Shown here: positions 1 to 11,329 of the stretch, piece after piece | Numbering within the stretch: position 1 is the stretch's first letter | How the letters are laid out: every line of letters starts with the position of its first letter | Assembly: GCF_008831285.2 (NCBI RefSeq) | Contig: NC_045144.1 | Span: forward strand, 20,041,716 to 20,105,715 | Source of the DNA: Nymphaea colorata | Taxonomy: Eukaryota; Streptophyta; Magnoliopsida; Nymphaeales; Nymphaeaceae | Direction of reading: 5' to 3' | DNA: 64,000 bases | Made by a program: the position numbers and the translations under genes | Notes under the pieces: model-generated | The model's database searches: none | Told to the model about the DNA's origin: nothing | Seen by the model: only the letters and a program-made list of their open reading frames with translations

Positions 1-20
1 ACGCAGCAAGTTTTTTGACA

Positions 21-230
21 CTAAAAGATTGTTTTTTGCATTGTATCTATCAGGCTAATGAGGTGAGTCTTAGCCTCTTCAGTTCTCTCAATCGTGTCCC
101 TTGGTTTCTCCATAAGTGGACCTTGTATTTGAGGTGCCAAGAAATGGCTCCAAACAACTGCTGACATGAGGTGAGTTGTATCGGGTTGGAATCGGCGGCA
201 TTCTTTGACACTAAAAACAGGCCTATTACC
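21..230 (-). pseudogene. possible 3'-terminal coding fragment, unidentified
   Basis: On the minus strand a frame is open from about 230 down to a TAG at 23-21. Its last 48 codons start at an ATG (167-165), and the product reads like real protein, for example LMEKPRDTIERTEEAKTHLI, with a charged helical end. It lies just downstream of the exon-like frame at 288-539 on the same strand, so both may be pieces of one gene. The join is not clear: a TAA lies upstream at 233-231 and no good splice pair is obvious. I do not recognise the protein. It could be a decayed fragment or a true last exon whose gene continues oddly. Low confidence. Confidence 0.3.
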
Positions 231-287
231 TTAAGTTAAAAAGGGGTTTGATGAGAGCTCCAAGCCATAAAAATGGCCATCGTTGGA

Positions 288-539
288 TCAAAGGCGAGGT
301 GTAGAGTTTGATGGCAAATGTGGAAGCCCAATTGTTACACGCCATGAAGGCTCCGGACGCATGTATTCAGAGACACGATAATCCATAACCGACTGCAATA
401 TGTCGTGGAACAACGTTCTTAAGATCATCTCGTTCTCACCGTGGATTTCAGAGGGAGACCTCTCTTTGTATAAAGCCTCTTCGTTATTCAAACATTCAAG
501 TCGTTTCTTGGTGGTCATTTTTTTGGTGGGACCTAAGTT
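288..539 (-). pseudogene. possible exon of an unidentified minus-strand gene
   Basis: The minus strand shows a pyrimidine-rich acceptor (cttttctctttcag, ending at 540) followed by an open frame in phase 0 to a TGA at 290-288, 83 codons. The product has ordinary amino-acid composition (…GENEMILRTLFHDILQSVMD…) rather than the low-complexity look of chance frames nearby. No upstream exon could be found to the right, where a MITE starts at 652, so the gene is probably broken or its other exons are far away. The product is not recognised. Confidence 0.33.
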
Positions 540-651
540 CTGAAAGAGAAAAGTCAGCTATAAATATGGGTGTCCCTCAACTGCAATTAAAAGGTCATCC
601 CAAGCAAGCTGTGCGGGTCTAGACAGCTACTACGTACAGCTCAGTGGTAGA

Positions 652-863
652 CAGGGGCGAAGCCAGGATTTTCTTCAGGAGCGGGCCGACAGTCTGACCT
701 CTGAATCCAGATAGGGTCAAACTGAATTCCAATACAAAAAATACATTACGTAATTAAAAAATATTATTTTTTAATGTAAAAAAAAAAATTCATTGGCTGG
801 GGTGGGGCCATGGCCTAGGCGGGCCACCCCTTCCCTCGCGGACCCCCCTTCCCTCCGCCCCTG
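652..863. mobile_element. hAT-type MITE with 8-bp target duplication
   Basis: A 212-bp element begins CAGGGGCGAAGCCAGG and ends CCTCCGCCCCTG, giving imperfect terminal inverted repeats of the CAGGGGCGGAG type common in plant hAT MITEs. It is flanked by GTGGTAGA (644-651) and GTGGCAGA (864-871), a 7/8 match to an 8-bp target duplication as made by hAT transposases. The interior is AT-rich with no coding capacity, so it is non-autonomous. Confidence 0.75.
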
Positions 864-871
864 GTGGCAGA

Positions 872-2240
872 AGGATTTTTTTGCTAAGGGGTACTTGAGT
901 TGCTGGCATAAGTTTTAACATGTAATTTTTGAGTCATGACAATGCAATCTTGGGCATTTACAATAATAAGATTTTTGTTGGGCGGATCTGAGCATTTCCT
1001 CACATTTATATATCAAAATTTAGCCCCACCAGCTTTTGAAAATTTTTGTTTACTTTGAGTTTTCTACAAGGTAATATGTGTCGGAGTGCGGAGTCTGATT
1101 CTCTATAACATGTAGATAATTTTACATTTTGATGGTTTTGCCTTATCCCCATATTTAAGAGGGGGACGGATATCTTTCTTGTGCTCTCGTTGTCTTTTCT
1201 TTTCTGAGATATTAGTGAAAAAAAACCTGTATGGCCGTAGACGTAGGGGAGATGTAGATCTAGGTCTCATGCCACTATTGTAAATAGATCTTACAAGGGG
1301 ATGCCATTGTATGTCTCATCTCCACCAGTTTCACCGTTAAAAGTGGAGCCAGTTTCCCTTCTTATTGTTCTTACTCTTCTCTTATTCCCTCTATAAATGG
1401 TTTGTGATCTGGTTCAAAAGTTAGAAGCATGTTTCCTTCTCAAGTATTATTCTTCCTTTACTTCCCCTTCCCCCACAAACCAAGAGTAGATCAGGAGACA
1501 TAATAGATGATACTCTTGATGTGAAACACAAGGAACCGAAAGACAATTTGAAGTTGCTCCTAGTTTTTCTACCGCTAATAAAAAATTGATCATAAGTTTG
1601 TTTTCGAAATTTAATTTTTAAATCAGCAAAAAATTTGTCAATTATTTTACCTTTTACAAATAAGATGAGGAATATGCCTAACTATATTAATATAATGAGA
1701 ATTTTTAATTTGAAGAAAGTTATGATGTTAATAGGCCTATATGGTTCTATAAATGAATACGCTTGTATCATAAATAGGCGTCATTTTCTTAGAAGGCCAT
1801 GACCGGGTCAAGAGTCTGACTCAATTCAATGCAGGACGAGTTAATTAATTCGAGCTTATCTCTTGCCGTGCATTCCGGGCACATCTGGAGTAGAAAGATA
1901 CATTCTCTCTCTCTCTCTCTCTTGGTTTTAAATATTGAATAGCGGTTAGGGCATAAGACCAATTATGTGCATGTAAAATCCGATTTTTTTATAAAAGTCC
2001 TTGCACAAAAATCAGCATTAATCGGTAAATTCCCCTTAATCTCCGCTTTACCTCTATATATGTTGGGTTGGTGGTGCCATCCATATATACTTTCGCAACA
2101 TCTAGGAAAATAATTGCCCAGCTTTTGTATCTACAGCAATATGGATCATTGTCCATTTATACATCATCCCTCCCTGTTACACTTGCCTATCTAATTTTGA
2201 TGAAAAAAAAAAACGACTTGAGGTGCTTTTAACCTGCTGG
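872..2240. other. intergenic; decayed module and P1 upstream region
   Basis: No convincing gene. About 1490-1560 matches the intron-side block that follows exon 1 in other array genes (…GATACTCTTGATGTGAAAC), so a lost peptide gene probably stood here. From about 1520 to 2150 the sequence is a diverged copy of 5105-5680, the region upstream of P2. An AT-rich stretch with TATA-like boxes near 1390 may be LTR or promoter debris. A CT microsatellite lies at 1904-1922. Confidence 0.45.
1904..1922. repeat. (CT)n microsatellite
   Basis: Uninterrupted CT dinucleotide run upstream of P1. Similar CT runs recur in promoters and introns across the array. Confidence 0.9.
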
Positions 2241-2513
2241 TAGGGGTGACCGGGTCGGCCCGACGATCCCAAAACTTGGGCCCAGTCCTGGCCCGATACT
2301 CGAAACCTGAGCCCAGACTCGACATTGTTTAGCCTGATTTATAATAAAAAGATAAAATAATTTTTTAATATAAAATATATTTTTAATAATGAAATATATA
2401 TTATTAAATTTAAAAATAATAAAAAATAATTTTTTAAAGTAATAATGGCCGGATCAAACTGGGTTTTTTTCGGTCCAGACCTGGGCCCGATCGGCCGGGT
2501 ACCAGGTACCCAG
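2241..2513. repeat. GGCCCG-rich repeat, possible MITE
   Basis: GC-rich ends (start taggggtgaccgggtcggcc; end rich in GGGCCCGATCGGCCGGG) surround an AT-rich core of TAATAATAAA type. The two ends are roughly inverted copies. Similar pieces occur at 31646-31907 and 45101-45362. No clear target duplication was seen, so the class is uncertain. Confidence 0.4.
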
Positions 2514-2686
2514 CGCGCAGGGCGAAAGGAGGAGGAAATATTAAGTGAAAGAAAGCATGGACAATTGGAATAGTGTCTCAAATTAAGCGTGGTAAGATTC
2601 TCAACGTAAGATTCTCAACTACCCTTATTAATTCTCTCTCTCTCTCTCCAAAATGGTAGCTCTTTGACTAAGTCCGATGTCACCCC

Positions 2687-2694
2687 TATAAGTT
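2687..2694 (+). promoter_or_regulatory. degraded TATA box of P1
   Basis: TATAAGTT stands 78 bp before the P1 ATG, where the other six genes have TATAAATA (75-103 bp before their ATG). The flanking CACCCCTATA and GGTCTC-like context is shared, so this is the homologous site with two changed bases. Confidence 0.45.
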
Positions 2695-2764
2695 TATCAA
2701 AGCACAGGTCCCATTCTACAGTGCACTCAATTTTGTCTTCCTGCACCAGACATTACTATTTACA

Positions 2765-3892
2765 ATGAAGCAAGTTTCCTTTCCAGTCTTCTTTCTTGCC
2801 CTTCTCCTACTGTCCTTTGTGGTTTTTGCACGTAAACTATACGAGCATAAGAATATGTTTTGCTTATCTTTAGTCCTTCTTAATTTACTTCTTTTTCCTT
2901 CCAAAATCATTAGCCCACCAACAATAGATCATGCCACCCTAGCAGAGACAATGGCAGTGACAGATGTAGGCTGTTCGTATATGTAATGAGCGTATGCCGG
3001 ATGTAGATTCTACTATCAATATGCACATTTACTTTAATGACCAAACATTGCATATGCATGTGCATAAGATGACAAATATAATAAATATGAGATAATGAAA
3101 TAACAAACGGACAAATATATTAGATAACACTAAACGTAAGCATATGATGATGTTTATGAAATAACAAAAGATTTATGAAATAATGAAATAACAAACATAT
3201 TTATGAGATAATGCTAAACAAAAGTATGAGATAATGTCTATGAGATAATGAAATATTTATGAAATAATGAGATAATAGATAGATGTATGAGATAATGATA
3301 AACATAAGTACGAGATAATAAAATATTTATGAGATAATGAGATAACAATATTAGTGGTTCAAAAAAATGAAAATGTTTTTTTACTGCTTAAAAGAATATA
3401 TTGGTCACAATGATATGCATATACGAACTTGACAAATTTTTCCTTTACCGAGTCTTCAAATATTTTTCTACAGATTTCTTTTTTGTCCCTCCAAAAGATT
3501 TTTCTTTGTATTTCCTAGGCATTTTCTCTCATTTATTAAAATGGTGCAACAAAATTACGTCCGCGTATATAACCAGCTTTGTATGTGCATTTAAAATTGC
3601 AGGGCTGAACACTTTCATAAATGTAAATGTGGATGCAGATGAAAACAATGTGAAACGTGAGGTTGATATAAAATATTGGAAAGTGTCATTTCTGTTTAAA
3701 CACGTGTTTGATTTTAACTGGTTCCAAGCAGTGGGGATGATAGGTGGTGCAATCTCACACTCTGGAGTGTGCCATATATGTTTAAATCAGTGCTGCACAG
3801 CGGAGAAGCATGCTGAGTTCATGAAATCCCTCAAAACTGAAACTTTATATGATTATGGTGATGATGACAGTATCTATAGTGCTTCTCAATAA
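2765..3892 (+). pseudogene. P1: decaying secreted Cys-peptide gene, two exons
   Basis: Exon 1 is 2765-2852 and exon 2 probably 3639-3892. Exon 1 encodes the family signal peptide (MKQVSFPVFFLALLLLSFVV, cleavage likely after VFA). Exon 2 has only four cysteines (GVCHICLNQCC) and the family tail start AEF. Three lesions stand out. The usual donor GTATGT reads ATATGT at 2853. The TATA box is altered. A 10-nt deletion relative to P2 just before the stop shifts the frame into the old 3' UTR, adding a tail that ends DDDSIYSASQ. A GT donor inside exon 1 (CAC|GTAAAC) has the same phase and could rescue splicing. A second acceptor exists at 3601-3602 (TTGCAG). It may still be expressed; more likely it is a pseudogene. 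Confidence 0.55.
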
Positions 3893-3899
3893 GAAAGAG

Positions 3900-3966
3900 T
3901 GCATGCCCTTGCAAAAGAGCATGCATGCATTCTATGGATTTCTTATTTCTTGTTGTTAGCAAGAAA
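3900..3966 (+). other. P1 3' UTR stem-loop pair
   Basis: TGCATGC (3900-3906) pairs with GCATGCA (3919-3925), and TTTCTTG (3946-3952) pairs with CAAGAAA (3960-3966). Both stems recur at the same place after the other array genes. Here the second stem begins with a T-A pair where P4-P7 have G-C, a paired change. Confidence 0.55.
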
Positions 3967-5104
3967 CCAATATATATTTATGTTGATCATGTTTTCACCT
4001 CTGCAAGGAAATTAAATAAGTTCTGTTCAATGCACATATATATACTAAAACAAGGTCGCACACACGAGTTTCAACATGGTTCGACTCTAGGTCAGCGGCA
4101 GAAGTAGGTATGGGCTGCATGAGGCATATGCCCCAATGAGTCTACTCTAAAACAATGAGTCTACTCTAAAATCTTGTTTTTATTGATGGGTTCTAGGAAG
4201 ATTAGGGTTCAATTGTATGCACTCGCCCCCTGAGACCCAAGTCACTGTCCCAAGGCCAATTGAAAATTTGTTACCTATACATTTAATGCCCCACAGACAA
4301 AAAATTTCTAACTCCACCCCCTCTCTAAGTCTGCATCCACCATCCTCACTATCTCTCAACTTTTTTGATGATATAGGAGGTATTGATTAGAGCTCTTTTA
4401 AGTTGCATTATGTAAAGCCTGTCCCTTCTTGAGGGAAGATGTTGTTTCCTCACTTGGTGGAGATTCACATCTATCATTATCGGTTACATGATAAGAATTT
4501 GGCTAGCTAGACTTAGATGTAATCCAATGATGTCCGTGATAATCAAAATTAGCTTTGTAAAAATAATCTATTTTCAAAATTTTGATCTTCTATTTTGGCG
4601 TGACATAGTGCCGAAGACCCTCAGGCAAGTGCAGTAGACCATTGCCCACATGTCCCATAAAGGTTCACTATTTTCATCTTGATATGTTCAATTTTTTTCT
4701 GATTTATATATGATGTTGGCCCTTATAAAGACACTTGTCCGTAAATTAGTTTCCATCAGCCTAAAATTCATCTCCCCTTGCCACGGGCGCATCAGCGGTG
4801 GATAGCTGGCGTCTATAAACATATAGCAACAGAAAATGGCCTAAACAAGATGACATAAACCCAATTCAGAATCACGGAATAAGCAACAAGAGACAAATTT
4901 GTGTTTAGCTAAAATTTTAAAAAGTTCAGAAATCAAGAAACAAAACAAAGCTAGTAGCGTTGCCAAACTTGTAAACAAGGGCAGAGTTAGCAGTTTTTCA
5001 TTTCAAGGATTGAAACTATCGTTCCATGAACTTGCCTTGTACTCATGGACATCTTGTTTCTATTTTTCCATGAATATGGCCTGATCTTTTGGTGTAAGAT
5101 AATG
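3967..5104. other. intergenic, no gene seen
   Basis: Sequence between the P1 3' end and the P2 upstream region. It holds AT-rich unique DNA and some weak transposon-like GC patches (about 4090-4330). I see no coding region, RNA gene or intact element. Confidence 0.4.
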
Positions 5105-5946
5105 AAACATTTACCACGACAATCTAAAGTTGCACCTAAATTTTCGACCGCTAATAAGACACTGTTCATAAGTTTATTTGTGAAAATTTAATTTTTAAAT
5201 CAGCGAAAATTTGTCAATTTTTTACCTTTTACAAATAAGACGATGAATATGCATGCCTAGCCAATTTATTAATATAATGAGAATTTCTTTGAAGGAAGCT
5301 CTGATATTAATTGGCCTATTTGATTCGATAAATGAATACACTCGTCCATAAAAAGAAGTCGGTTTCTTTGAATCGAAGACCGAATCAAGATCCTTACTCA
5401 ATTCAATGCAGCCACATGCAATTAATTAGAGCTTGTCTCTTGCAGTGCATCCCCAGCCCATTTGGAGCAGAGAAAGGAACATTTTTTTTTTTTTTTTTGT
5501 CGTTGTAAAGACCAAATTCTTTGCATTTAAAAATTTGATTTTCTTAAAAAATTCTCGGATAAAAAGCAGCATTAATATGTAAACTCCCCCTAATCTCCAC
5601 TTTATATCTATATATCTTCGGTTGGTGGTGCTATCCATATTTATTTTTGCAACATCCATATATATCATCTATCCCTCGTACACCAGACCTCTCCAATTTT
5701 GATGTAAAAAAAAAAAAGATTTGAAGGCTTTCTGCCCTGCAGGTTAGCATCCAGGACAGAGAGTGAGAGGGGAAAGATTAACTGAAAGGAAGCATGGAGA
5801 ATTGGTACAGTGTCTCAAAGTATGGTAAGATTATCAAGCTTGAGGAATTGAATTGAATGGAAAGTGTCACCACATGCTCAACTACCCTCATTAATTCTCT
5901 TCACCTTCCAGAAAGGTAGATCACTGGCAAAGTCTCATGTCACGCC
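5105..5946 (+). repeat. P2 upstream region, duplicate of P1 upstream
   Basis: 5105-5680 aligns with about 1520-2150 (shared stretches such as accgctaataa, cttttacaaataaga and the tcaattcaatgcag block). 5740-5946 aligns with about 2510-2690. P1 and P2 are therefore a tandem pair about 3.3-3.6 kb apart that duplicated with their promoters. Confidence 0.65.
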
Positions 5947-5954
5947 TATAAATA
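5947..5954 (+). promoter_or_regulatory. TATA box of P2
   Basis: TATAAATA followed by GATGATGGAGGAGGTCTC, the same core promoter as P3 and P5-P7. It lies 75 bp before the ATG. Confidence 0.75.
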
Positions 5955-6021
5955 GATGATGGAGGAGGTCTCATTCTGCACTCAACCAGTCTTCCTCCAC
6001 CAGCTGCAGTTGGCATTTACA

Positions 6022-7329
6022 ATGAAGCGAGTTTCCCTTCCATTCATCTTTCTTGCCCTTCTATTACTGTCCTCTGTGGCTTTTGCACGCACACTATATC
6101 AGAATAAGAGTATGTTTCGCTGATCTCTAGTTTTCCTTTGCTTCCTTTTTCTTTCAAAACTATAGCCCACAAAGACTCGATCATGTCACCCTGTTGCAGG
6201 GGGTGGAGGCAGGTGTGGGTTAGTTCAGGAAATTACCCCTCACAGAGACACTTATAAATATTTTTTTTTATGCTGATATTTTAAACATTTTTTCTCATTT
6301 ACATATTGGTGCCTCATAAAAATTTTAAAATTTTTTATTACAGACCCTTAGCCCGAATTTTCGGACTTCACCCCTGCGTCCCCTATTGGTGACACTCTTG
6401 ATGTCAAACAGGCAACTGCACCTCGAGTTGCCTGATGTAATACACAGAGAATGATAGATTGTTAAGTGAGTGTGTGTTTCCTAGTAGTGTTTGATATTTC
6501 GGGTCACACCTGCAGACGATGAGAACAACCTCTTCCGGCTCCTCCCCCCACCCCGGCTCTCTGTCTCTCTCTCTCTCTCTCTCTGTGGACACATGCACAA
6601 GCAGACTAGAACCACATAGAGACATATATGAGTGTACCCGTTGATTCGGTTTTTGCAGCTTTTTCTACAGTATTTGTTTACAGACATACAGGCATGGTGT
6701 AGCTGTTATCTTCTACTAGTTAACTTCCAGTTTATTTTCGGCCTTGTGACTGTTTTTGTTACATAACAAAGTTAGTATGACAGTATTGGAGTTAATGAGA
6801 GGTACAGGGGACGGGTATTTAGAGATAGGCAGGTACGTTCTGGACCAGATCTTGGCCGGACCTAAAATCTAGTGATTCTAATCCAATAATTTGAGGGAAA
6901 AAACAACAATAATTTGGGAAAAAAAACCCCTTGAATCGTCAAACTTTGAAGTTACATACACATGTATATATAATCATGAGCTTTTGTCTCACATACCTAT
7001 ATTGCTATACATGTTATCCCTTTTTCAAATTTATTTATTTTTTTATCTAGTTTTACCTAACAGATCAAGTGAATTAAATTTATTTACCACCATGTTACCA
7101 AAGTCCAAATATATGAAAATGTGTGTTCCCATATACGTATTTTTATATAGGAATTGAAATCACCCTGCTATACTTGTGACTGGATGGGTTTTCTTTTTTA
7201 TGTCGATAAATATCATTGGAAAATGTGCATTTATAACAGTCAGTTGGCGACAGTTTTTGACAATAAAGTTTTTAACAATAAAAAAAAAAAAAAAACTAAC
7301 CAACCGGCGAGAGGAGTACCAGCTTATTT

Positions 7330-7360
<31 letters not shown>

Positions 7361-7443
7361 ACAACCTATTTTTGAGACATTAAATCTTGGCCGTCTGATC
7401 TAAAATCAGACGGTCTACATCTTCCCTCTCTTCCTCCCCTCCT

Positions 7444-7477
<34 letters not shown>

Positions 7478-8305
7478 CTTGCAAGGGTAGCCTTGGTGGC
7501 TTTGCGTCAGATAACGAAAGTCGGTAAGTTTACCCAGTGGGCTTCTTCTTGAAAATATGAGAAAAAAAAAGAAAGAAAAAAAAATCTAAGCTGGTTTGGA
7601 CCGTCCACGCCCCCTTTTTTATTTAAAAAAAAAAAAATCAACACTGACAAGCATCGAAGGGGGAGGCATTGCCTGCTTCCGCTGTTGGAGATGGGTATGG
7701 CCGCCGGTAGGCTGGGCACCGGCGGTGGTTTGCCCCATCGTTTTCTTCTAAGCGTTTATTGGTAAAAAAAAAAAAAAAAAGGCAGGGGAGGCCGGTGGGA
7801 GGTCACAGCCTAGAGGAGGATGGACTCTAATGCCTCTAGGGCGAAGGGCAAAGTGAAGGGAGGGTTCGCATCGGTTAAGCCCACCTTTAATTTTCTTTTC
7901 AAATTACATGTAAAATTTTACAAAATTTGGAAAGTTTAATTCTACTTTTCTTATGAAAAATTTTTAGCTTTCCACCTACGAAACTCCATTTAGTATGTAA
8001 TGGTCGCCTTCATCTTCCTTGCCGGTCGCCTTCCCCTTGCCGCAAGGCGGTAGCAGTCTGCCCTCCTTCCTCGCTGATAAATTTGCATCTGAAGTGATTG
8101 GTTGGAAGCTTTGATAATTGTAAATATGGATGCAGATGAAAACAATCCGAACCATGGGGTTGACCAATGGTCACGCATAATAGGCGGGGGAGTACGCGGA
8201 GGAGCAAAAGGAGGATGCGCACTTTTCTGCCATTATTTAAATCGGTGCTGCACGGCGGCGGAGTATGCCGAGTTCGAGAAAGCTCACAGTGTTCCTAAGA
8301 ACTGA
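6022..8305 (+). CDS. P2: secreted cysteine-rich peptide, two exons
   Basis: Coding parts are 6022-6109 and 8136-8305, 85 aa. Exon 1 gives a signal peptide (MKRVSLPFIFLALLLLSSVA, then FA|R) and ends in phase 1 at a good donor, AAGA|GTATGT. The acceptor is GATGCAG|AT, conserved in all members (GATACAG in P7). The mature peptide (about 63 aa) is rich in glycine before the cysteines (GGGVRGGAKGGC) and has four of them, C-x3-C-x5-CC, followed by the family tail AEYAEFEKAHSVPKN. Compared with P4-P7 it lacks two CC pairs. The 2-kb intron holds CT, TA and A/T runs and a short TIR-like insert. An alternative acceptor at GGAAG|CT (8109) keeps frame and would add ten residues. Probably an apoplastic peptide; role unknown. 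Confidence 0.68.
6556..6584. repeat. (CT)n microsatellite in P2 intron
   Basis: CTCT run beside a C-rich patch; it explains the RERERE-type frames on the minus strand, which are not genes. Confidence 0.85.
7334..7360. repeat. (TA)n microsatellite in P2 intron
   Basis: Thirteen or so TA repeats, preceded by a poly-A run near 7280. Confidence 0.9.
7444..7475. repeat. (CT)n(CA)n compound microsatellite in P2 intron
   Basis: CT run passing directly into CA repeats. Confidence 0.9.
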
Positions 8306-8364
8306 AACTTTATATGATGATGGTGATGATGATAGTATCTATGGTGCTTATCAATAAGAAGGAG

Positions 8365-8437
8365 TGCATGCTTGCTGCTCTGCAGAAGAGCATGCATGCA
8401 TTCTGTGGATTTCCTAGTTCTTGCTGTTAGTAAGAAC
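8365..8437 (+). other. P2 3' UTR stem-loop pair
   Basis: TGCATGCT (8365-8372) pairs with AGCATGCA (8389-8396). GTTCTT (8417-8422) pairs with AAGAAC (8432-8437), with an extra G-U pair inside. Same order and spacing as in P1 and P4-P7. Confidence 0.6.
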
Positions 8438-8769
8438 CAATGTATATTTACAGTTTGTCATGTTTGTACCTGTGCAATGAAATTAAATGACTTTTGTTCA
8501 GTTACATACGCATACACATACAAACACTATTGTTATTATTATTATTACTTCCACTAAGGCAAACGAACTGGATCGAGCCAGCTGGTACTCAACCCAACCA
8601 AATGTTCGTTTATGAATAATGTGTTTAAATTACATTCCGAGTTCATTTCTATCTTTTCATGTTGAACCCCTTCATATTTACAGCTAACGCCTTCATTTGG
8701 GTCTGAGCTTCCTTTCTTTGATGCTCAACTTATTGGAGTGCATCACCCGCTTAGTGCTTGGTTTGTCTT

Positions 8770-9510
8770 ATTATGCTATAACACGGATGCAAAAGTCTAG
8801 ACCAGTGTTATGTGTGTCATATGATAGGTCTCTTCTAGGTGAAGAAAACCCAAACAATATGAGTTTAATATGCAATACGCCTACATATCACACCCATATC
8901 GGGTGTATCATACGATAGAAGGGCTGTCTGTCTCATACGATACACCCCATATCTTATAATATAATGTTAAAATTTAAAAAAGGGCCTAGTGTCATTTTTT
9001 GCTTCATTCTTTTAACCAAGACCCTCTTTCTAAATTTCTCTAGAACATGTGAGGAGAGATTTTGCTGATTTCTCCGAAAAATCACTGATTTGGGGATGAA
9101 CCATCGATTTGATGAACTCACTATGTACTTTACTAAACTCTACAACACTCTAAAGTCTAAACTCGTATGTGATAGATCATAGATGCTCTTTAAACTGTGA
9201 TAAATCATGAATGTTTTAGCTTTCTTGGGAATCTTTTATTAGTGTTACTTTTCATTTTTTGAATTTGTTGATTTTAAATATTCCTATGGTTTATCAATGA
9301 TGAATCATTAATATTCTTTGTGTGACAAGCTTTTTTTATATGAAATACATTGTTCTTAATTTTTCAGATTTTTTGGCTACTTTTCTTTTCTTGATTTTTA
9401 CTATTTTTTAGTGTTTTTTAAGTTAAAAATTAATTTAATAATACATTACGATACGGCGTATATAAGTCGACCCGACCGATACATGATACAAAATATGCTA
9501 GTGACAACAT
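8770..9510. repeat. dispersed repeat with CGATAC/GTATCG motifs
   Basis: Both ends carry short CGATAC-type words in opposite orientations (catacgatagaagg, tcatacgatacacccc near 8910-8945; acgatacggcg and cgatacatgatac near 9450-9490). This suggests an old inverted-repeat transposon with an AT-rich centre. No coding capacity and no clear target duplication. Confidence 0.35.
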
Positions 9511-9654
9511 TGGCCTAGATGCCGCAATTAGTCCAGCTAATGTGGCATCGTTAGCAGCCACCTGCTAACTGCCGCCTCTTACCATGTAAATACTACCTAA
9601 AACCCCTACAAGCTCTGCCCTAATCCAGTTAGAGCAAACCTTCAACAGAGGAGG

Positions 9655-10560
9655 GGTTGCATTACATACTTGGTCAGCCTGCCACACCACATTAGCTGTG
9701 GGCCCCACAAAGGGTATTGTGGTATTCTTATGAAAATATAATGCTATTTTTCTTCAATGAAAGGATATTTTGAGAAGGTTTCTCGAAGGGCATTTTCAGA
9801 TATTTTCATAAAACAAGGATATTTTGAGAATGTTGAATTAAAAATTATTGGTATTCAGAGAATGATCATAATGGCTAGATACTTGGACTTTGGAATGATA
9901 CGTGACTATTTGAATTTGAAAATGGATCTAGCTCTCAGATTTGGAGCTGGATCAAAAGCTTAGAATTGATCAAAAATAATATATTTAGATTTGGATCTTG
10001 AATTTGGATCTAAAACTCAGATTTGGTATTGAATCTCAGATTTAGATGTAGATTAAGGTAAAAACATGCAATTGGATCTAAATTTGGATCTAGATCAAGA
10101 ATTTGGAACCAATCAAGGATATGAATCTAAACTTTGGACCTTGGGTTCGGATCAGGTTTGGAATGATATGAAGGCACAAATTGGGATCAAATGAGTCCAG
10201 AATTGACATTTGAATCAGGGTCTAGATCTAAAGATCTGTTGCGGATCCAGTTTTAGAATTTGGATTTGGATACAGATCCATTTTGTATGTGGTTTGAATC
10301 TAGGGATCTATTTTGGATCTGGGGCTAGTATTTCGATAGATACTAGACATTGGATACAACGTTCAAAATATATAGACATTGGATTCAACTTTCAAAATGT
10401 TGAAGTGTAAACAAAATCTAAACTGCATAGATACAACTTTCAAAATATATAGACATTGGATATAAGATATTTGAAACTAATTATGGATCTGGTAGGAGAA
10501 GGTTCAATTGAATCTGATCAGATATCGTTCCTTGAATTTCCTAAGTCTGATTTCTTTTGA
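9655..10560. repeat. GGATCT/TTTGGATC-rich repeat, copy 1
   Basis: Long run of diverged short repeats built on TTTGGATCTAGATC-like words, preceded by a segment ggccccacaaagggtattgt. The whole block recurs at 62115-63330 in the same orientation and order, and its last part recurs in weaker form at 18840-19140. The ordinary-looking frames inside it follow the repeat and are not supported as genes. Confidence 0.6.
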
Positions 10561-10854
10561 AAAGTTTCTGTCGCATATGCATGTGCAGTACAACACGTGA
10601 TCATGAACATCCACCACACAAGTTTTACCAATTGGTGGATGTCAGCTGCGTTACGTGGACGAAGCTTGTAAAATACAAAGGTTTCTCCTTTATAGCTTCC
10701 AACCTACATCTGCAGTAAGAGTCGGAGACAGTTTTAAAAATTATTTGTCTTTCATAGTTTTTCACTTTTTTGCTTTTTCATTTTTATCTTTCCAGTCTTT
10801 TCCTGTGAACATGGTGCACCAATACCGTGTGCTGAATATAACCAGGTTCGCAGA

Positions 10855-10970
10855 TCTCGGTGTCTGCAATGAAACAACGTCCCTTTTCTCTTTCTCTCCT
10901 CTTATCTCCAAGGCTAGCCGCCAGAAGCGACCAGCTATCTTCACCGGCCTTCTCATTATTTTCACTTTGT
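10855..10970 (+). repeat. block R, copy 1 (upstream of P3)
   Basis: A conserved segment from TCTGCAATGAAACAAC to CATTATTTTCACTTTG. It includes ctcttatctccaaggct and gccagaagcgaccag. Four other plus-strand copies lie at 27427, 40510, 53966 and 63580. Each known copy precedes a peptide gene (P3, P5, P6, P7). Its frame shifts with the length of the CT run, which argues against coding. Confidence 0.6.
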
Positions 10971-11226
10971 CTCTGTCTCTATGCTAACCCTTTCGAAGAA
11001 AACATGCAAGTGGTTGGTCACTACAGAGAAAGAGAAAGAGAGAGAGAGGCGTGTGAGCCTTTAGAGGGGAAAGACAAAGAAGGGATGCAGGCTTGACCAG
11101 CAACGGAGGGCGGTCTTGCATCTTCAGTAGTTGTCTAGTCCAAGACGCAAGCTTCATCTATGTACATGGTCCACCCTCATTCATTCTCTTTCACTTTCCA
11201 AGAAGGTAGATCTCTCAGGCCATGCT

Positions 11227-11234
11227 TATAAATA
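11227..11234 (+). promoter_or_regulatory. TATA box of P3
   Basis: TATAAATA with GATGATGGAGAAGGTCTC after it, 103 bp before the ATG. The leader is longer than in P2 because a GTTGCA-type segment is repeated at 11287-11320. Confidence 0.72.
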
Positions 11235-11329
11235 GATGATGGAGAAGGTCTCATTCTCCAGTGCACTCGTCTAGTCTTCCTCCACCAGTTGCATTCCTCC
11301 ACTAGTTGCAGTTGCAGTTGCTATTTACA

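Noticed and set aside
4060-4110. B-box-like GGTTCGACTC as a tRNA or SINE
   Set aside because: No matching A box at the right spacing and no cloverleaf.
6180-6385. MITE in the P2 intron with CAGGGG-like ends
   Set aside because: The ends are weak and the same places in P3 and P5 introns are alignable without an insertion boundary; no target duplication.
10655-11096. Signal-peptide-like frame in block R (MKQ.PFSL…)
   Set aside because: The frame is changed by CT-run length between copies and runs into a GAGAGA tract; more likely non-coding.
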